Assembly (NCBI GenBank): GCA_040901865.1
Contig: JBBDYD010000137.1
Coordinates: forward strand, 1-64,000
DNA: 64,000 nt
Direction: 5' to 3'
Origin: JBBDYD01 sp040901865
GTDB lineage: Bacteria > Bacteroidota > Ignavibacteria > UBA10030
Shown one piece after another: positions 35,407 through 43,535 of the stretch. A model generated the notes under the pieces. That model did not search any database, was not told the DNA's origin, and saw only the letters and a program-made list of their open reading frames with translations. A program made the position numbers and the translations under genes. The stretch's first letter is position 1. The number at the start of each line of letters is the position of its first letter.

Positions 35407-37036
35407 TAATCTGATGTTTGAACTTGTCGATGACCAATTCGCCGCGTAGCCAGCGGAGAAACTCGAGCCCGTACTTATTGAGGAAATGCAGGATATTAAG
35501 TTCCCGTTCCTGAAAATTCGAGCCGGGAAATACGTGGTTCGCAGCCTTTTCCACCTGTCGAATGGCGACTTCGTTCTGGCGTTTTTGAGCGGCAACCGTT
35601 TTTTGCCTGATCGCTTCGAGTTGAAAATCGATCTTACTCTTAGCCGTATCCAGCGCGCCAGCAAGGGTGGGATCAATCTTGATCAACCCGGCACGTAATG
35701 ACTCAAGCGTTTCTGTTATCGACCCCCCAGTCCCCCCGAATAACTCCTCGAGTTTGACCGACGAGGAATGCTCAGCAACCCTCTGCTTCACCAATTCAAC
35801 ATCGCGGAAAAAATCGGAGAGGGACAACTGATATCTTGTGAAGACTTTCTCCACTTTTTCCTCCACGATTGACGCGCTTGCGCGTGGATAGAGAACAGGT
35901 GCCGGAATACTGAACTCGGCGTAGACCGGTTTCAACTGGGCAAAATACGATAGTTCTCCCGGCCCGGCGACGTACGCGATGGTGGGGAGGAGCGAATCTT
36001 GACAAATGGGTCTGAGGACGACATTCGGACTGAAGAGTTCAGGTTTTTCATCCGTGAGTTTGATAAGTTCATCTTTCGTAAACTGTTGCCTGCTATTCTT
36101 CAATCCAAATCCTGTTGATTTTGGCTCGATAAGATAGCGTCCTGCGTTATGAAAGAGGAAAAGGTTCACCGGTTTTGGTTTAATCTGTGCGTGATATTGT
36201 TTTTCCACCTCTACGCTTTGGTCAACGACAAGCTGGCAGGTCCGGGGTGTTTGCTCTAATTCTTTCCGGAAAACCGGCGACAACAGTTTCTTGAGTTGCG
36301 GATCGTTCGGATTCAAAAACACGAGGCCGGAATCCTCGAGCAGGTCGTTCATGAGATGAACGAATGCCCGGTTAAAGGTCATTCCTTTCTGATAGGCGAC
36401 GCGGAAGAGTTCCATGACCTTGGGGCGGAATTCTGTGGCAGGGAGGCTGTTTTCGAGGGTCTGAAAAAGGTCGCCGATGGATTCTTGAAATTCAATCTGT
36501 CCGACGGCCCCGGGATTGCCCGTCCTGATCTTTTCGCCCGGATCGTATGTGAGGGTGAGCAGATCGTTTGACTGGTTCAACATCTTGACGGAACCGACTT
36601 CCTCGTAATCGTGATCTTCGCCTTCCAGCCAGAACACGGGGACGAAAACGAACTCAGGGTACTGCTCCTGTAGCTTTTCGGTCAGCTTAAGGGTTGTGAG
36701 GGTCTTGTAAATGGTATAGAGGGGACCGGTAAAGAGCCCAACCTGCTGCCCGGTGACAACGGCCAACGTGTTGTCATTGCTGAGGGCATCAATGTTTGCG
36801 AGCGTCTTCACGCCGCAATGAAAATCGCGGTTTTGAATCGAGAGGACCCGGGCGACTTCTGAACGTGGAATGGTCCTTTTCGCAACGAGGTCCAGGGCTG
36901 CTTGCCAGTGTGCCGGATCCCGGAAATTCCATGTGTAGAATTTTTTTACTTTTTCGAAATCGTTGACATAGTCGATGAAGAGGGAGGAGAACGAGGAACC
37001 ATTGGAAGGGAGATCGCTGTAGTCAATCCAATTCAT
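35396..37036 (-). CDS. bshC: Bacillithiol biosynthesis cysteine-adding enzyme
   Basis: 546 residues, the usual BshC size. It adds cysteine to glucosaminyl-malate in the last step of bacillithiol synthesis. Recognisable stretches are VVTGQQVGLFTGPLYTIYK near 90-108, FVFVPVFWLEGEDHDYEEV near 125-143 and GPGELSYFAQLKPVY near 350. A long coiled-coil-like part lies at about 440-500. ATG 37036 is preferred to the TTG one codon earlier. bshA and bshB are not in this window. Bacillithiol enzymes are typical of Firmicutes and of Bacteroidota and relatives. Confidence 0.93.
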   Translation of the reverse strand: MNWIDYSDLPSNGSSFSSLFIDYVNDFEKVKKFYTWNFRDPAHWQAALDLVAKRTIPRSEVARVLSIQNRDFHCGVKTLANIDALSNDNTLAVVTGQQVGLFTGPLYTIYKTLTTLKLTEKLQEQYPEFVFVPVFWLEGEDHDYEEVGSVKMLNQSNDLLTLTYDPGEKIRTGNPGAVGQIEFQESIGDLFQTLENSLPATEFRPKVMELFRVAYQKGMTFNRAFVHLMNDLLEDSGLVFLNPNDPQLKKLLSPVFRKELEQTPRTCQLVVDQSVEVEKQYHAQIKPKPVNLFLFHNAGRYLIEPKSTGFGLKNSRQQFTKDELIKLTDEKPELFSPNVVLRPICQDSLLPTIAYVAGPGELSYFAQLKPVYAEFSIPAPVLYPRASASIVEEKVEKVFTRYQLSLSDFFRDVELVKQRVAEHSSSVKLEELFGGTGGSITETLESLRAGLIKIDPTLAGALDTAKSKIDFQLEAIRQKTVAAQKRQNEVAIRQVEKAANHVFPGSNFQERELNILHFLNKYGLEFLRWLRGELVIDKFKHQIIRL

Positions 37037-37078
37037 CAAGATGCAGGTGGTTGGTGAGTGGCGCTGTTGCTAAAGTGA

Positions 37079-37108
37079 GAATATACGTTATAGTGCGACG
37101 AGCCGCAA
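37079..37108 (-). promoter_or_regulatory. Candidate bshC promoter
   Basis: On the minus strand, TTG (37108-37106), 20 bases, TATATTC (37085-37079). Predicted leader length is about 37 bases. It is divergent from the ferredoxin promoter, with about 90 bases between their TTG elements. Confidence 0.5.
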
Positions 37109-37197
37109 GAATTGACCGGTGGCCAGAAGAGACCGCTTGAGAATGGAATTCCTCAACAGTGAAAGGAAGAGACTCATAATCATTCTCGGATTTTTTC

Positions 37198-37227
37198 TTG
37201 ACAAATCAGGGTTGCTTTCCTATATTG
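37198..37227 (+). promoter_or_regulatory. Promoter of the respiratory cluster
   Basis: TTGACA (37198-37203), a 17-base spacer and TATATT (37221-37226) followed by G. This is the best promoter in the window by both sigma70-like and Bacteroidota-like (TTG-N20-TAnnTTG) criteria. It lies 55 bases before the ferredoxin start. Confidence 0.65.
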
Positions 37228-37281
37228 TCTCTGTTATAACCGCATCTCACAATCCGATTCGAGGCTACGAACGCATCGCAC

Positions 37282-37608
37282 ATGAGCGACATTCAAGGAA
37301 CAGCATCTCAAAAGCCTGTGCCCGCCGCAATACCTCCTGTCAAGAAGAAGAAAAAATCAGCTATCATCGCGGTTGTTCATCCGGAAGGGTGTACCGGGTG
37401 TGAAGTCTGTATTGAGTTTTGCCCCGTTGATTGTCTCTACAAGGTTCCCGGACCCGAAAATCCGGAAGAACATGGGTACGTGAGCATGAATGGAATCGTC
37501 ATTGTCGATGAAGAGGTCTGCATCGGATGTAAGCTCTGCGCAAAGTACTGTCCGTGGGAAACTATCGACATGGTCAAGAGGGTGGAGGAGTCTGATGTCG
37601 TTGCTTAA
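37282..37608 (+). CDS. Two-cluster [4Fe-4S] ferredoxin-like protein
   Basis: 108 residues. A proline- and lysine-rich N-terminus (1-28) precedes a bacterial ferredoxin domain with two C-x2-C-x2-C-x3-CP sets: CTGCEVCIEFCP (near 37-48) and CIGCKLCAKYCP (near 81-92). A 30-residue insertion separates them. It opens the quinol-reductase cluster, an unusual place for a ferredoxin, which suggests it could feed or receive electrons near the Rieske/cytochrome b complex. It has no membrane segment, so it is cytoplasmic unless attached to a complex. Confidence 0.88.
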   Translation: MSDIQGTASQKPVPAAIPPVKKKKKSAIIAVVHPEGCTGCEVCIEFCPVDCLYKVPGPENPEEHGYVSMNGIVIVDEEVCIGCKLCAKYCPWETIDMVKRVEESDVVA

Positions 37609-37665
37609 CCCTCCCGTGCATTGATTTCCGACTTCTGACAGAATAGACAATCGAAGGAATGCTTC

Positions 37666-38298
37666 ATGTCGGATCAGACAACTGAGAATGTCCAAAAGGA
37701 TACCTCGTCTTCGGGCGGGGCTGGACCAAAGACCACTCCTGTAATTTCTCAAACACCACTTCCCCGAAAACCCAAGCAGGACCGTCCGGCAGATCAAGAC
37801 CCCGGGATCTGGCGCACGAATCGGCGCAATGTGCTTGCCGTGACTGGATGGATGGGCTTCTTAGGATTCATTATCATTTCAACTGTTGGCGCCCTCCGGT
37901 ACATGTTTCCCCGTGTCCTGTTTGAGCCGCCGACAAAATTCAAGGCCGGTTTTCCACAGGATTTCATGATCGGTGAAGTGAGTGAAAAGTACAAAGACGA
38001 AAAACGGGTCTGGATTGTCCGGGAAAAAGAAGGGTTCTATGCATTGATTTCGATCTGTACTCATCTTGGATGCACTCCGCGTTGGCTCCCGGGCGATAAC
38101 AAGTTCAAATGCCCGTGCCATGGGAGCGGGTTCTACAGAACGGGAGTTAATTTTGAGGGTCCGGCTCCCCGTCCCTTGGAACGCGCATTTATTGGCATTG
38201 CAGACGACGGGCAGTTGCAAATTGACCGTAGCGTGAAATTCCTCTATGAAAAGAATGAGTGGGGAAGAATCGGTTCGTTTCTCCCCTACACAGGGTAA
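37666..38298 (+). CDS. Rieske [2Fe-2S] subunit of a quinol:cytochrome c reductase
   Basis: 210 residues. A long proline-rich cytoplasmic stretch (1-50) precedes one membrane helix at about 54-78, then a periplasmic Rieske fold. The cluster-binding loops are CTHLGC (near 124-129) and CPCHGSGF (near 144-151), with both disulfide cysteines present. It carries electrons from quinol at the outer site to the c-type acceptor. Cytochrome b follows after 15 bases. Confidence 0.94.
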   Translation: MSDQTTENVQKDTSSSGGAGPKTTPVISQTPLPRKPKQDRPADQDPGIWRTNRRNVLAVTGWMGFLGFIIISTVGALRYMFPRVLFEPPTKFKAGFPQDFMIGEVSEKYKDEKRVWIVREKEGFYALISICTHLGCTPRWLPGDNKFKCPCHGSGFYRTGVNFEGPAPRPLERAFIGIADDGQLQIDRSVKFLYEKNEWGRIGSFLPYTG

Positions 38299-38313
38299 CT
38301 CAGGAGTGCCAGC

Positions 38314-39087
38314 ATGGCATTGATGGAACAATTTAAAAAGTCGGAATTCTATAAATCAATTTTCCGGCATTCGTACCAGGACACACAGCGAAACCGGGCG
38401 CTTCAGATTGTCGATAACGTATTTCTCCATCTCCACCCCGTTCGCGTACCCCGCCATGCGACCAACATTGGTTTCACCTGGGGCATGGGAGGCATCACCT
38501 TCCTCCTGTTCCTTGTCCTGACAATCACCGGCGTGATTCTGATGTTCTATTACCGGCCGACAGCGCAGTATGCGTATGAGGACATGAAGTACCTCATGAA
38601 CGACGTTCCGTTCGGTCCGCTGATGCGGAACATGCACCGATGGGCCGCGCACGCAATGGTACTGACGGTGATGCTTCATATGTTCCGGGTCTTCCTCACC
38701 GGCTCATACAAACCACCGCGTCAATTTAACTGGATGGTCGGAGTGATCCTCCTCGTTCTCACATTGCTGCTGAGTTTCTCCGGGTACTTATTGCCCTGGG
38801 ATCAGCTTGCGATCTGGGCTGTCACTGTCGGAACGAACATGGCCCGCGCGACCCCGCTGCTTGGCCATGAAGGTCCGTTTGGACCAGAGCTCGGGATGCG
38901 GATTGACAACGATGTTCGATTCGTTCTCCTCGGTGGAACCGAGGTTGGCCCCCCAACCTTGCTACGGTTCTACGTGGGACATTGTATTTTTCTTCCGTTG
39001 ATTGCCGTCATTTTCATGGCAGTTCACTTCTGGAGAGTGCGCAAGGATGGCGGCATCTCAGGACCTGAATCCAAAAAGAATTTCTAA
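38314..39087 (+). CDS. Cytochrome b, b6-type N-terminal subunit
   Basis: 257 residues with four main helices. The haem ligands appear as HRW and LHMFRV on helix B (13 residues between the histidines) and GHC and VHFWRV on helix D (14 residues between). The 13/14 spacing is the b6-type arrangement. The FYYRPT segment also matches b6. The cysteine that binds haem c-n in cyanobacterial b6 (in YCLGG) is replaced by the sequence TWGMGG, so no covalent extra haem is expected there. AGGAG precedes the ATG. Confidence 0.93.
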   Translation: MALMEQFKKSEFYKSIFRHSYQDTQRNRALQIVDNVFLHLHPVRVPRHATNIGFTWGMGGITFLLFLVLTITGVILMFYYRPTAQYAYEDMKYLMNDVPFGPLMRNMHRWAAHAMVLTVMLHMFRVFLTGSYKPPRQFNWMVGVILLVLTLLLSFSGYLLPWDQLAIWAVTVGTNMARATPLLGHEGPFGPELGMRIDNDVRFVLLGGTEVGPPTLLRFYVGHCIFLPLIAVIFMAVHFWRVRKDGGISGPESKKNF

Positions 39088-39119
39088 TCCGCTGACCAAA
39101 AGCCCGGACCGGGAACCTC

Positions 39120-40022
39120 ATGGAACAATTTCTGGAAATCATCTCGAAGCCTGACAATATTCCGATTGTCGCGCTTCTGGTAAGCGTCATCTTCTTCTCT
39201 TGGCTGGCATGGTCAAAAGCCCGCCGCAACGATGCATTGCCGGTTCCGCTGGAAGCGACAATGGATGACAAGGTGCAGGTGTGGCCCTATTTGGTCCGCG
39301 TCGAGTTTCTTGCAACCATTGCCGTGATGGCCGTTCTCGTTTTATGGTCGGTGTTTCTTGATGCTCCACTTGAGGAACCTGCAAACCGAGCCTTGACACC
39401 AAACCCTTCGAAGGCTCCATGGTACTTTCTCGGCCTCCAGGAACTCCTGGTTTACTTCGATCCCTGGATTGCGGGCGTCGTGCTTCCAACGCTCATTATC
39501 GTAGGCCTGATGGCGATCCCGTACATTGATATCAACGAAAAAGGAAACGGGTATTATACGTTTAAGGATCGCAAGTTTTCGATACTGGTGTTTGCGTTCG
39601 GATTTATCGTGTTATGGGTCGCTCTGATCGTCTTGGGAACTTTTATGCGCGGTCCGGGATGGAATTTCTTCCTGCCATGGGAAAAATGGGATCCCCATTA
39701 TATCGGCGTTCTCACGAATGTGGATCTTTCGGAACTTCTGGGAATGCCAACGCGATTGCCTGACAACACGCTGAATCCCGCGGCTATGATCTTTGGCGCA
39801 GTGGTTGTCATCGGATACTATGCCATCGGACCGATTTACTGGATCTTGAAGCGAAAGAACGAGTTGATGCAGAACCTGGGGGTTGTACGATACGCGATCG
39901 TTTCGTTCCTCCTTCTGAGCATGGGAGGCGTTCTGATCAAAATCCTTCTGCGTCTTGCCCCGACTGCGCTCGGTATGAATCCTGTGAAATATGTCTGGGT
40001 TACTCCCTGGTTCAACATCTAG
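39120..40022 (+). CDS. Cytochrome b C-terminal subunit (subunit IV-like)
   Basis: 300 residues, longer than plant or cyanobacterial subunit IV (about 160). PNPSKAPWYFLGLQELLVYF at about 93-112 corresponds to the quinol-site region around the usual PEWY-like motif, here PWYF. Six or more hydrophobic helices can be seen, so there are extra helices past the normal three. An additional helix also lies at the N-terminus (residues 15-30). It forms the quinol site with the preceding subunit and the Rieske protein. Confidence 0.88.
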   Translation: MEQFLEIISKPDNIPIVALLVSVIFFSWLAWSKARRNDALPVPLEATMDDKVQVWPYLVRVEFLATIAVMAVLVLWSVFLDAPLEEPANRALTPNPSKAPWYFLGLQELLVYFDPWIAGVVLPTLIIVGLMAIPYIDINEKGNGYYTFKDRKFSILVFAFGFIVLWVALIVLGTFMRGPGWNFFLPWEKWDPHYIGVLTNVDLSELLGMPTRLPDNTLNPAAMIFGAVVVIGYYAIGPIYWILKRKNELMQNLGVVRYAIVSFLLLSMGGVLIKILLRLAPTALGMNPVKYVWVTPWFNI

Positions 40023-40147
40023 TGGTTCTTCAATTAAATAATCTTGTGTTTTCGAGAACGCGAGCACAAGTGGAAGCGGCACTAATGCCTTTTGAAAAAG
40101 CATTGAGTCTGGGCAAATGAAATTGATCGATCGAAGGAGTTCTCGAG

Positions 40148-42781
40148 ATGTTTGAGCAACGCTCTCGCATTCCGGTTGAACAGCGAAGCTACGGCCGATT
40201 TTACATTGCATTCAGCGCGATTCTGTTCCTCGGCACTGTCTGGGCTGTTTGGGATGAAGTGACGGTCCGTCGCCCGTGGAAAGATTACCAGGAAGTGTTC
40301 TATGCAACGTTATACCAGCGGCTGGATTCACTAAAGCAAGCGGCGGTTTCGGAAATTGATTCCAGTGAAATTGCTGCCTTTGAATCCGCATTACGCGATG
40401 CGCAAGCAGCGTTGAAAACCGATGGATACCTTCAGGCCGCCGAGAAGAAGACGGCATTGCTGGGCGATCTGGAAAATGCAACCCGCGAATGGCGATTTGC
40501 CAGAAGCAGGTCCGATGCTGCATACTACCAGTATCAAAAGACCGCCTTGTCTGGGGCGGACGCATCATCAGAAAAAGCAGAGGTGGAGCATCACGACGCA
40601 CGGATTGCAGAATATGCTGCTGAGATGGCAAACCTGCAGGCACAGATTGCCGTTTATGATACGACAGTCAATATATACGTCGACGCTGTTCTCAGAGCAA
40701 CGGCCGATCTTCGCGGACTCTATGTAGCAGCCGACGCCTTCAACTTGAAGCTTGAACTGGCTTCAAGGGCGCCTCGTGATATCAAACAAGTGATGTTGCC
40801 TGATTTCGAATATACTCCGTTCACAGAGATCAAAGCGCGTATCGACCGGTGTCAGACGTGTCACCTGGGCTGGGGGGAAAGCGTCATGGAGGATGCTCCC
40901 CAACCATTTACCAAACATCCGCTGCCAGAGTTGCTCGCAGTCCACAATCCGGAAACCTTCGGATGCACGCCTTGTCATCGCGGTCAGGGACCGGCCCTGA
41001 CAGAGGGGTTTGCCCATGGTTTTGAGGACAAACATTGGGAAACACCAATCCTCAAAGGTGTCGAAACCTATGCGACATGCAATACATGCCATTCTGAAGA
41101 AACCGTCCTCAAACACGCGAAACCATTTACGAAGGCCAAACAAATCGTTCTGGAATCCGGTTGCTATGGATGCCATGAGATTAAGGGATACACGAATCCT
41201 CCCAAAATCGGTCCCGTGTTGAACTCGTTGACCTCGAAAACAACGCCGGAATGGATCTATCGTTGGGTCAAGAATCCAAAAGACTACAATCCGCACACGA
41301 GAATGCCGAATTTTGAATTTGGAGACAGCGATGCCGAGGCAATCACAGCGTATCTCGTGAAGATCGGACGAGAATCGGACTTCGCTCCGCAACGGTCCCG
41401 CGGCTCATTTGCTGGCGGAAGTGCGTCCCGCGGCAAGGAACTTTTCGAAACAGTTGGATGTCAGGCTTGCCACGTAGCAGGGGGATACACCGCGGTGCGG
41501 GATGAACGAGGGACAAGCTATGATGTTGCCCCGGAACTTACGCGCGTTGGCAGCAAGGTGACCGCGGACTGGCTCTTTGATTGGCTCAAGAATCCCCGCC
41601 ATTACAATCCGACAACCAGAATGCCAAGCCTCCGCCTCACAGACGACGAAGCACGGAACCTTGTTGCATTCCTCGTGTTGCAAAAGGACGAGCGAAGCCT
41701 GCCTCGGGTAACGCTTGACCTTGGAAGTCCGGAGAAGATCGCGCGCGGGGATGCTTTGATCCGTGAATTCGGATGCGCTGGGTGCCATGAGATCAAGGGA
41801 ATGGAGCGGGAGGGGAAAGTCAGTGTTGATCTTTCCGACTTCGGCAGAAAGAAAGTCGAGCAAATGGATTTCGGAAACACCCTGCCGCTCGGTAAGAATA
41901 CGGATATTGAGTACCAGAAGAATGCGGATGGCACGGTATCGGTCAAGCACACCTGGGCTGGCTGGGTGAAGGGGAAATTGAACAATTCGAGATTGTACAT
42001 AACAGAACGAATTGCGCAAAAGATGCCGATCTTTTCGTTTAATGATGAGGAAATAGCGCTGATCCGAACGTTTTTGGTCAGCATGACCCGAGATGCTCCG
42101 CTACCCACGTACCAACATGATTTTACAAAGCGGGTGAAGGACCTTGAAGCCGGGAGGCGACTGTCTGTACAGTATAATTGCATCCAGTGTCATTCGCTCG
42201 AGGATCGGGGAGCATTCATGACAGTGAAATACGAGGATCCCGGGCTCGGACCTCCTCCGCTTCCGGAAAGCCAGGGAGCAAAAGTGCAGGAACAATGGCT
42301 CCATAGCTTCCTCAGGAATCCGACGACCGTTCGCCCGTGGCTGAAACTCCGGATGCCGACGTTTCAGTTGTCCGACCAGGAAATCGGCACAATCCAAAAG
42401 TACTTCCTTGCAATGTCAAATCAGGATTTTGTAATTCGGGACTATGCCGCCACGACTGTGGAAGCGAAGTACGCGAGCCCGGGGAGAAAGCTGTTTGAGC
42501 TCTATCAGTGCGCCAAGTGTCATCCCTCCGGCACGGCGGACCTGTCGGAACTTTCAGCTTCGGATCTCGCGCCGGACCTTTCGCTGGCGGCCTCACGTCT
42601 CAAGCCGGAGTGGATTGTTGAATGGATTATCGATCCCCAAAAGTTGCAACCGGGAACGCGCATGCCCACGTTCTTTTATGACGGAGAGGCACCCGATCAG
42701 GAAACGCTCGGCGGAGATGTTCGGGAACAGGCGAAGGCTTTGTCAGCTCACATCTGGAATCTCGGGAAACGAAATCGTTAA
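40148..42781 (+). CDS. Membrane-anchored octahaem cytochrome c
   Basis: 877 residues. One membrane helix at about 19-37, then an alpha-helical, probably coiled-coil, stretch at about 40-225. Eight CxxCH haem sites follow, beginning at residues 235, 273, 311, 339, 438, 543, 678 and 788. Several are followed by NPxxYNPxTRMP-type segments (near 376-386 and 480-490), as in cytochrome c domains of the c-oxidase group. It lies directly between cytochrome b and the oxidase and so is a good candidate for the electron link between them. I know no exactly matching family. GAAGGAG precedes the ATG. Confidence 0.9.
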   Translation: MFEQRSRIPVEQRSYGRFYIAFSAILFLGTVWAVWDEVTVRRPWKDYQEVFYATLYQRLDSLKQAAVSEIDSSEIAAFESALRDAQAALKTDGYLQAAEKKTALLGDLENATREWRFARSRSDAAYYQYQKTALSGADASSEKAEVEHHDARIAEYAAEMANLQAQIAVYDTTVNIYVDAVLRATADLRGLYVAADAFNLKLELASRAPRDIKQVMLPDFEYTPFTEIKARIDRCQTCHLGWGESVMEDAPQPFTKHPLPELLAVHNPETFGCTPCHRGQGPALTEGFAHGFEDKHWETPILKGVETYATCNTCHSEETVLKHAKPFTKAKQIVLESGCYGCHEIKGYTNPPKIGPVLNSLTSKTTPEWIYRWVKNPKDYNPHTRMPNFEFGDSDAEAITAYLVKIGRESDFAPQRSRGSFAGGSASRGKELFETVGCQACHVAGGYTAVRDERGTSYDVAPELTRVGSKVTADWLFDWLKNPRHYNPTTRMPSLRLTDDEARNLVAFLVLQKDERSLPRVTLDLGSPEKIARGDALIREFGCAGCHEIKGMEREGKVSVDLSDFGRKKVEQMDFGNTLPLGKNTDIEYQKNADGTVSVKHTWAGWVKGKLNNSRLYITERIAQKMPIFSFNDEEIALIRTFLVSMTRDAPLPTYQHDFTKRVKDLEAGRRLSVQYNCIQCHSLEDRGAFMTVKYEDPGLGPPPLPESQGAKVQEQWLHSFLRNPTTVRPWLKLRMPTFQLSDQEIGTIQKYFLAMSNQDFVIRDYAATTVEAKYASPGRKLFELYQCAKCHPSGTADLSELSASDLAPDLSLAASRLKPEWIVEWIIDPQKLQPGTRMPTFFYDGEAPDQETLGGDVREQAKALSAHIWNLGKRNR

Positions 42782-42821
42782 TGGACCTTTTTTTTCATTT
42801 ACATGAAGGAGTGCGAATACG

Positions 42822-43508
42822 ATGAAGGCAATAGGAATCGTTCTGTTGATTGTGGTGGTTGGGATTTCGACGATGTTTGCAGGCGACGTCACCGGAAAGG
42901 TCAAATTCGGTGGAACCGCGCCGAAGGCGGCAAGATTGCGAATGGACGCCGATCGGTTCTGCAAGGCCGCCCATAAAGCTCCCGTAACAAGCGAGGAAGT
43001 AGTTCTGAACAAGAATGGCACGCTAAAAAACGTCCTCGTGTACGTCAAAGGGCCTGTGAGCGGAAAGTTCACAGCTCCAAAGGACAAGGCACTGTTTGAC
43101 CAGCAAGGATGTCTCTATCTTCCGCATGTCCTTGGCGTTCAGACTGGGCAGCAGGTGGAAATACGCAATAGTGACAACACGCTCCACAACGTGCACACCC
43201 AATCGGACAAAAATCCATCATTTAACGCAGGTCAGCCCATTAAGGGTCATAAGCTTACCAAAACGTTTGAAAAAGCCGAGACCTTTCGCGTAAAGTGTGA
43301 TGTCCACTCGTGGATGGGTGCTTACATTGGCGTGTTTGACCATCCGTTCTTCGCGGTAACCGGGGATGACGGAAGTTTCACGTTAAAGGGAGTGCCTGCG
43401 GGAGAGTATACCGTTGAGGCGTGGCATGAAAAGTATGGTTTAAAAACCATGAAGGTCACCGTCCCGGCCTCAGGCAAGCAAACGGTGGATTTCAGCTACT
43501 CCAACTAG
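42822..43508 (+). CDS. Exported cupredoxin-like protein
   Basis: 228 residues. A signal peptide or anchor lies at 1-20. Possible type 1 copper ligands are in NTLHNVH (His122/His125) and KCDVHSWM (Cys159, His162, Met165), the order expected of cupredoxins. A C-terminal beta-sandwich domain follows (GSFTLKGVPAGEYTVEAWHE), like the carboxypeptidase-regulatory fold. It sits between the octahaem cytochrome and oxidase subunit I and may be a copper carrier or electron shuttle. AAGGAG precedes the ATG. Confidence 0.82.
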   Translation: MKAIGIVLLIVVVGISTMFAGDVTGKVKFGGTAPKAARLRMDADRFCKAAHKAPVTSEEVVLNKNGTLKNVLVYVKGPVSGKFTAPKDKALFDQQGCLYLPHVLGVQTGQQVEIRNSDNTLHNVHTQSDKNPSFNAGQPIKGHKLTKTFEKAETFRVKCDVHSWMGAYIGVFDHPFFAVTGDDGSFTLKGVPAGEYTVEAWHEKYGLKTMKVTVPASGKQTVDFSYSN

Positions 43509-43535
43509 CAGCCCACAGCACATAAGGAGCACACA

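Noticed and set aside
37119..37403. Plus-strand frame before the ferredoxin gene
   Set aside because: It overlaps the promoter and the ferredoxin start in another frame; the ferredoxin frame has clear cysteine motifs.
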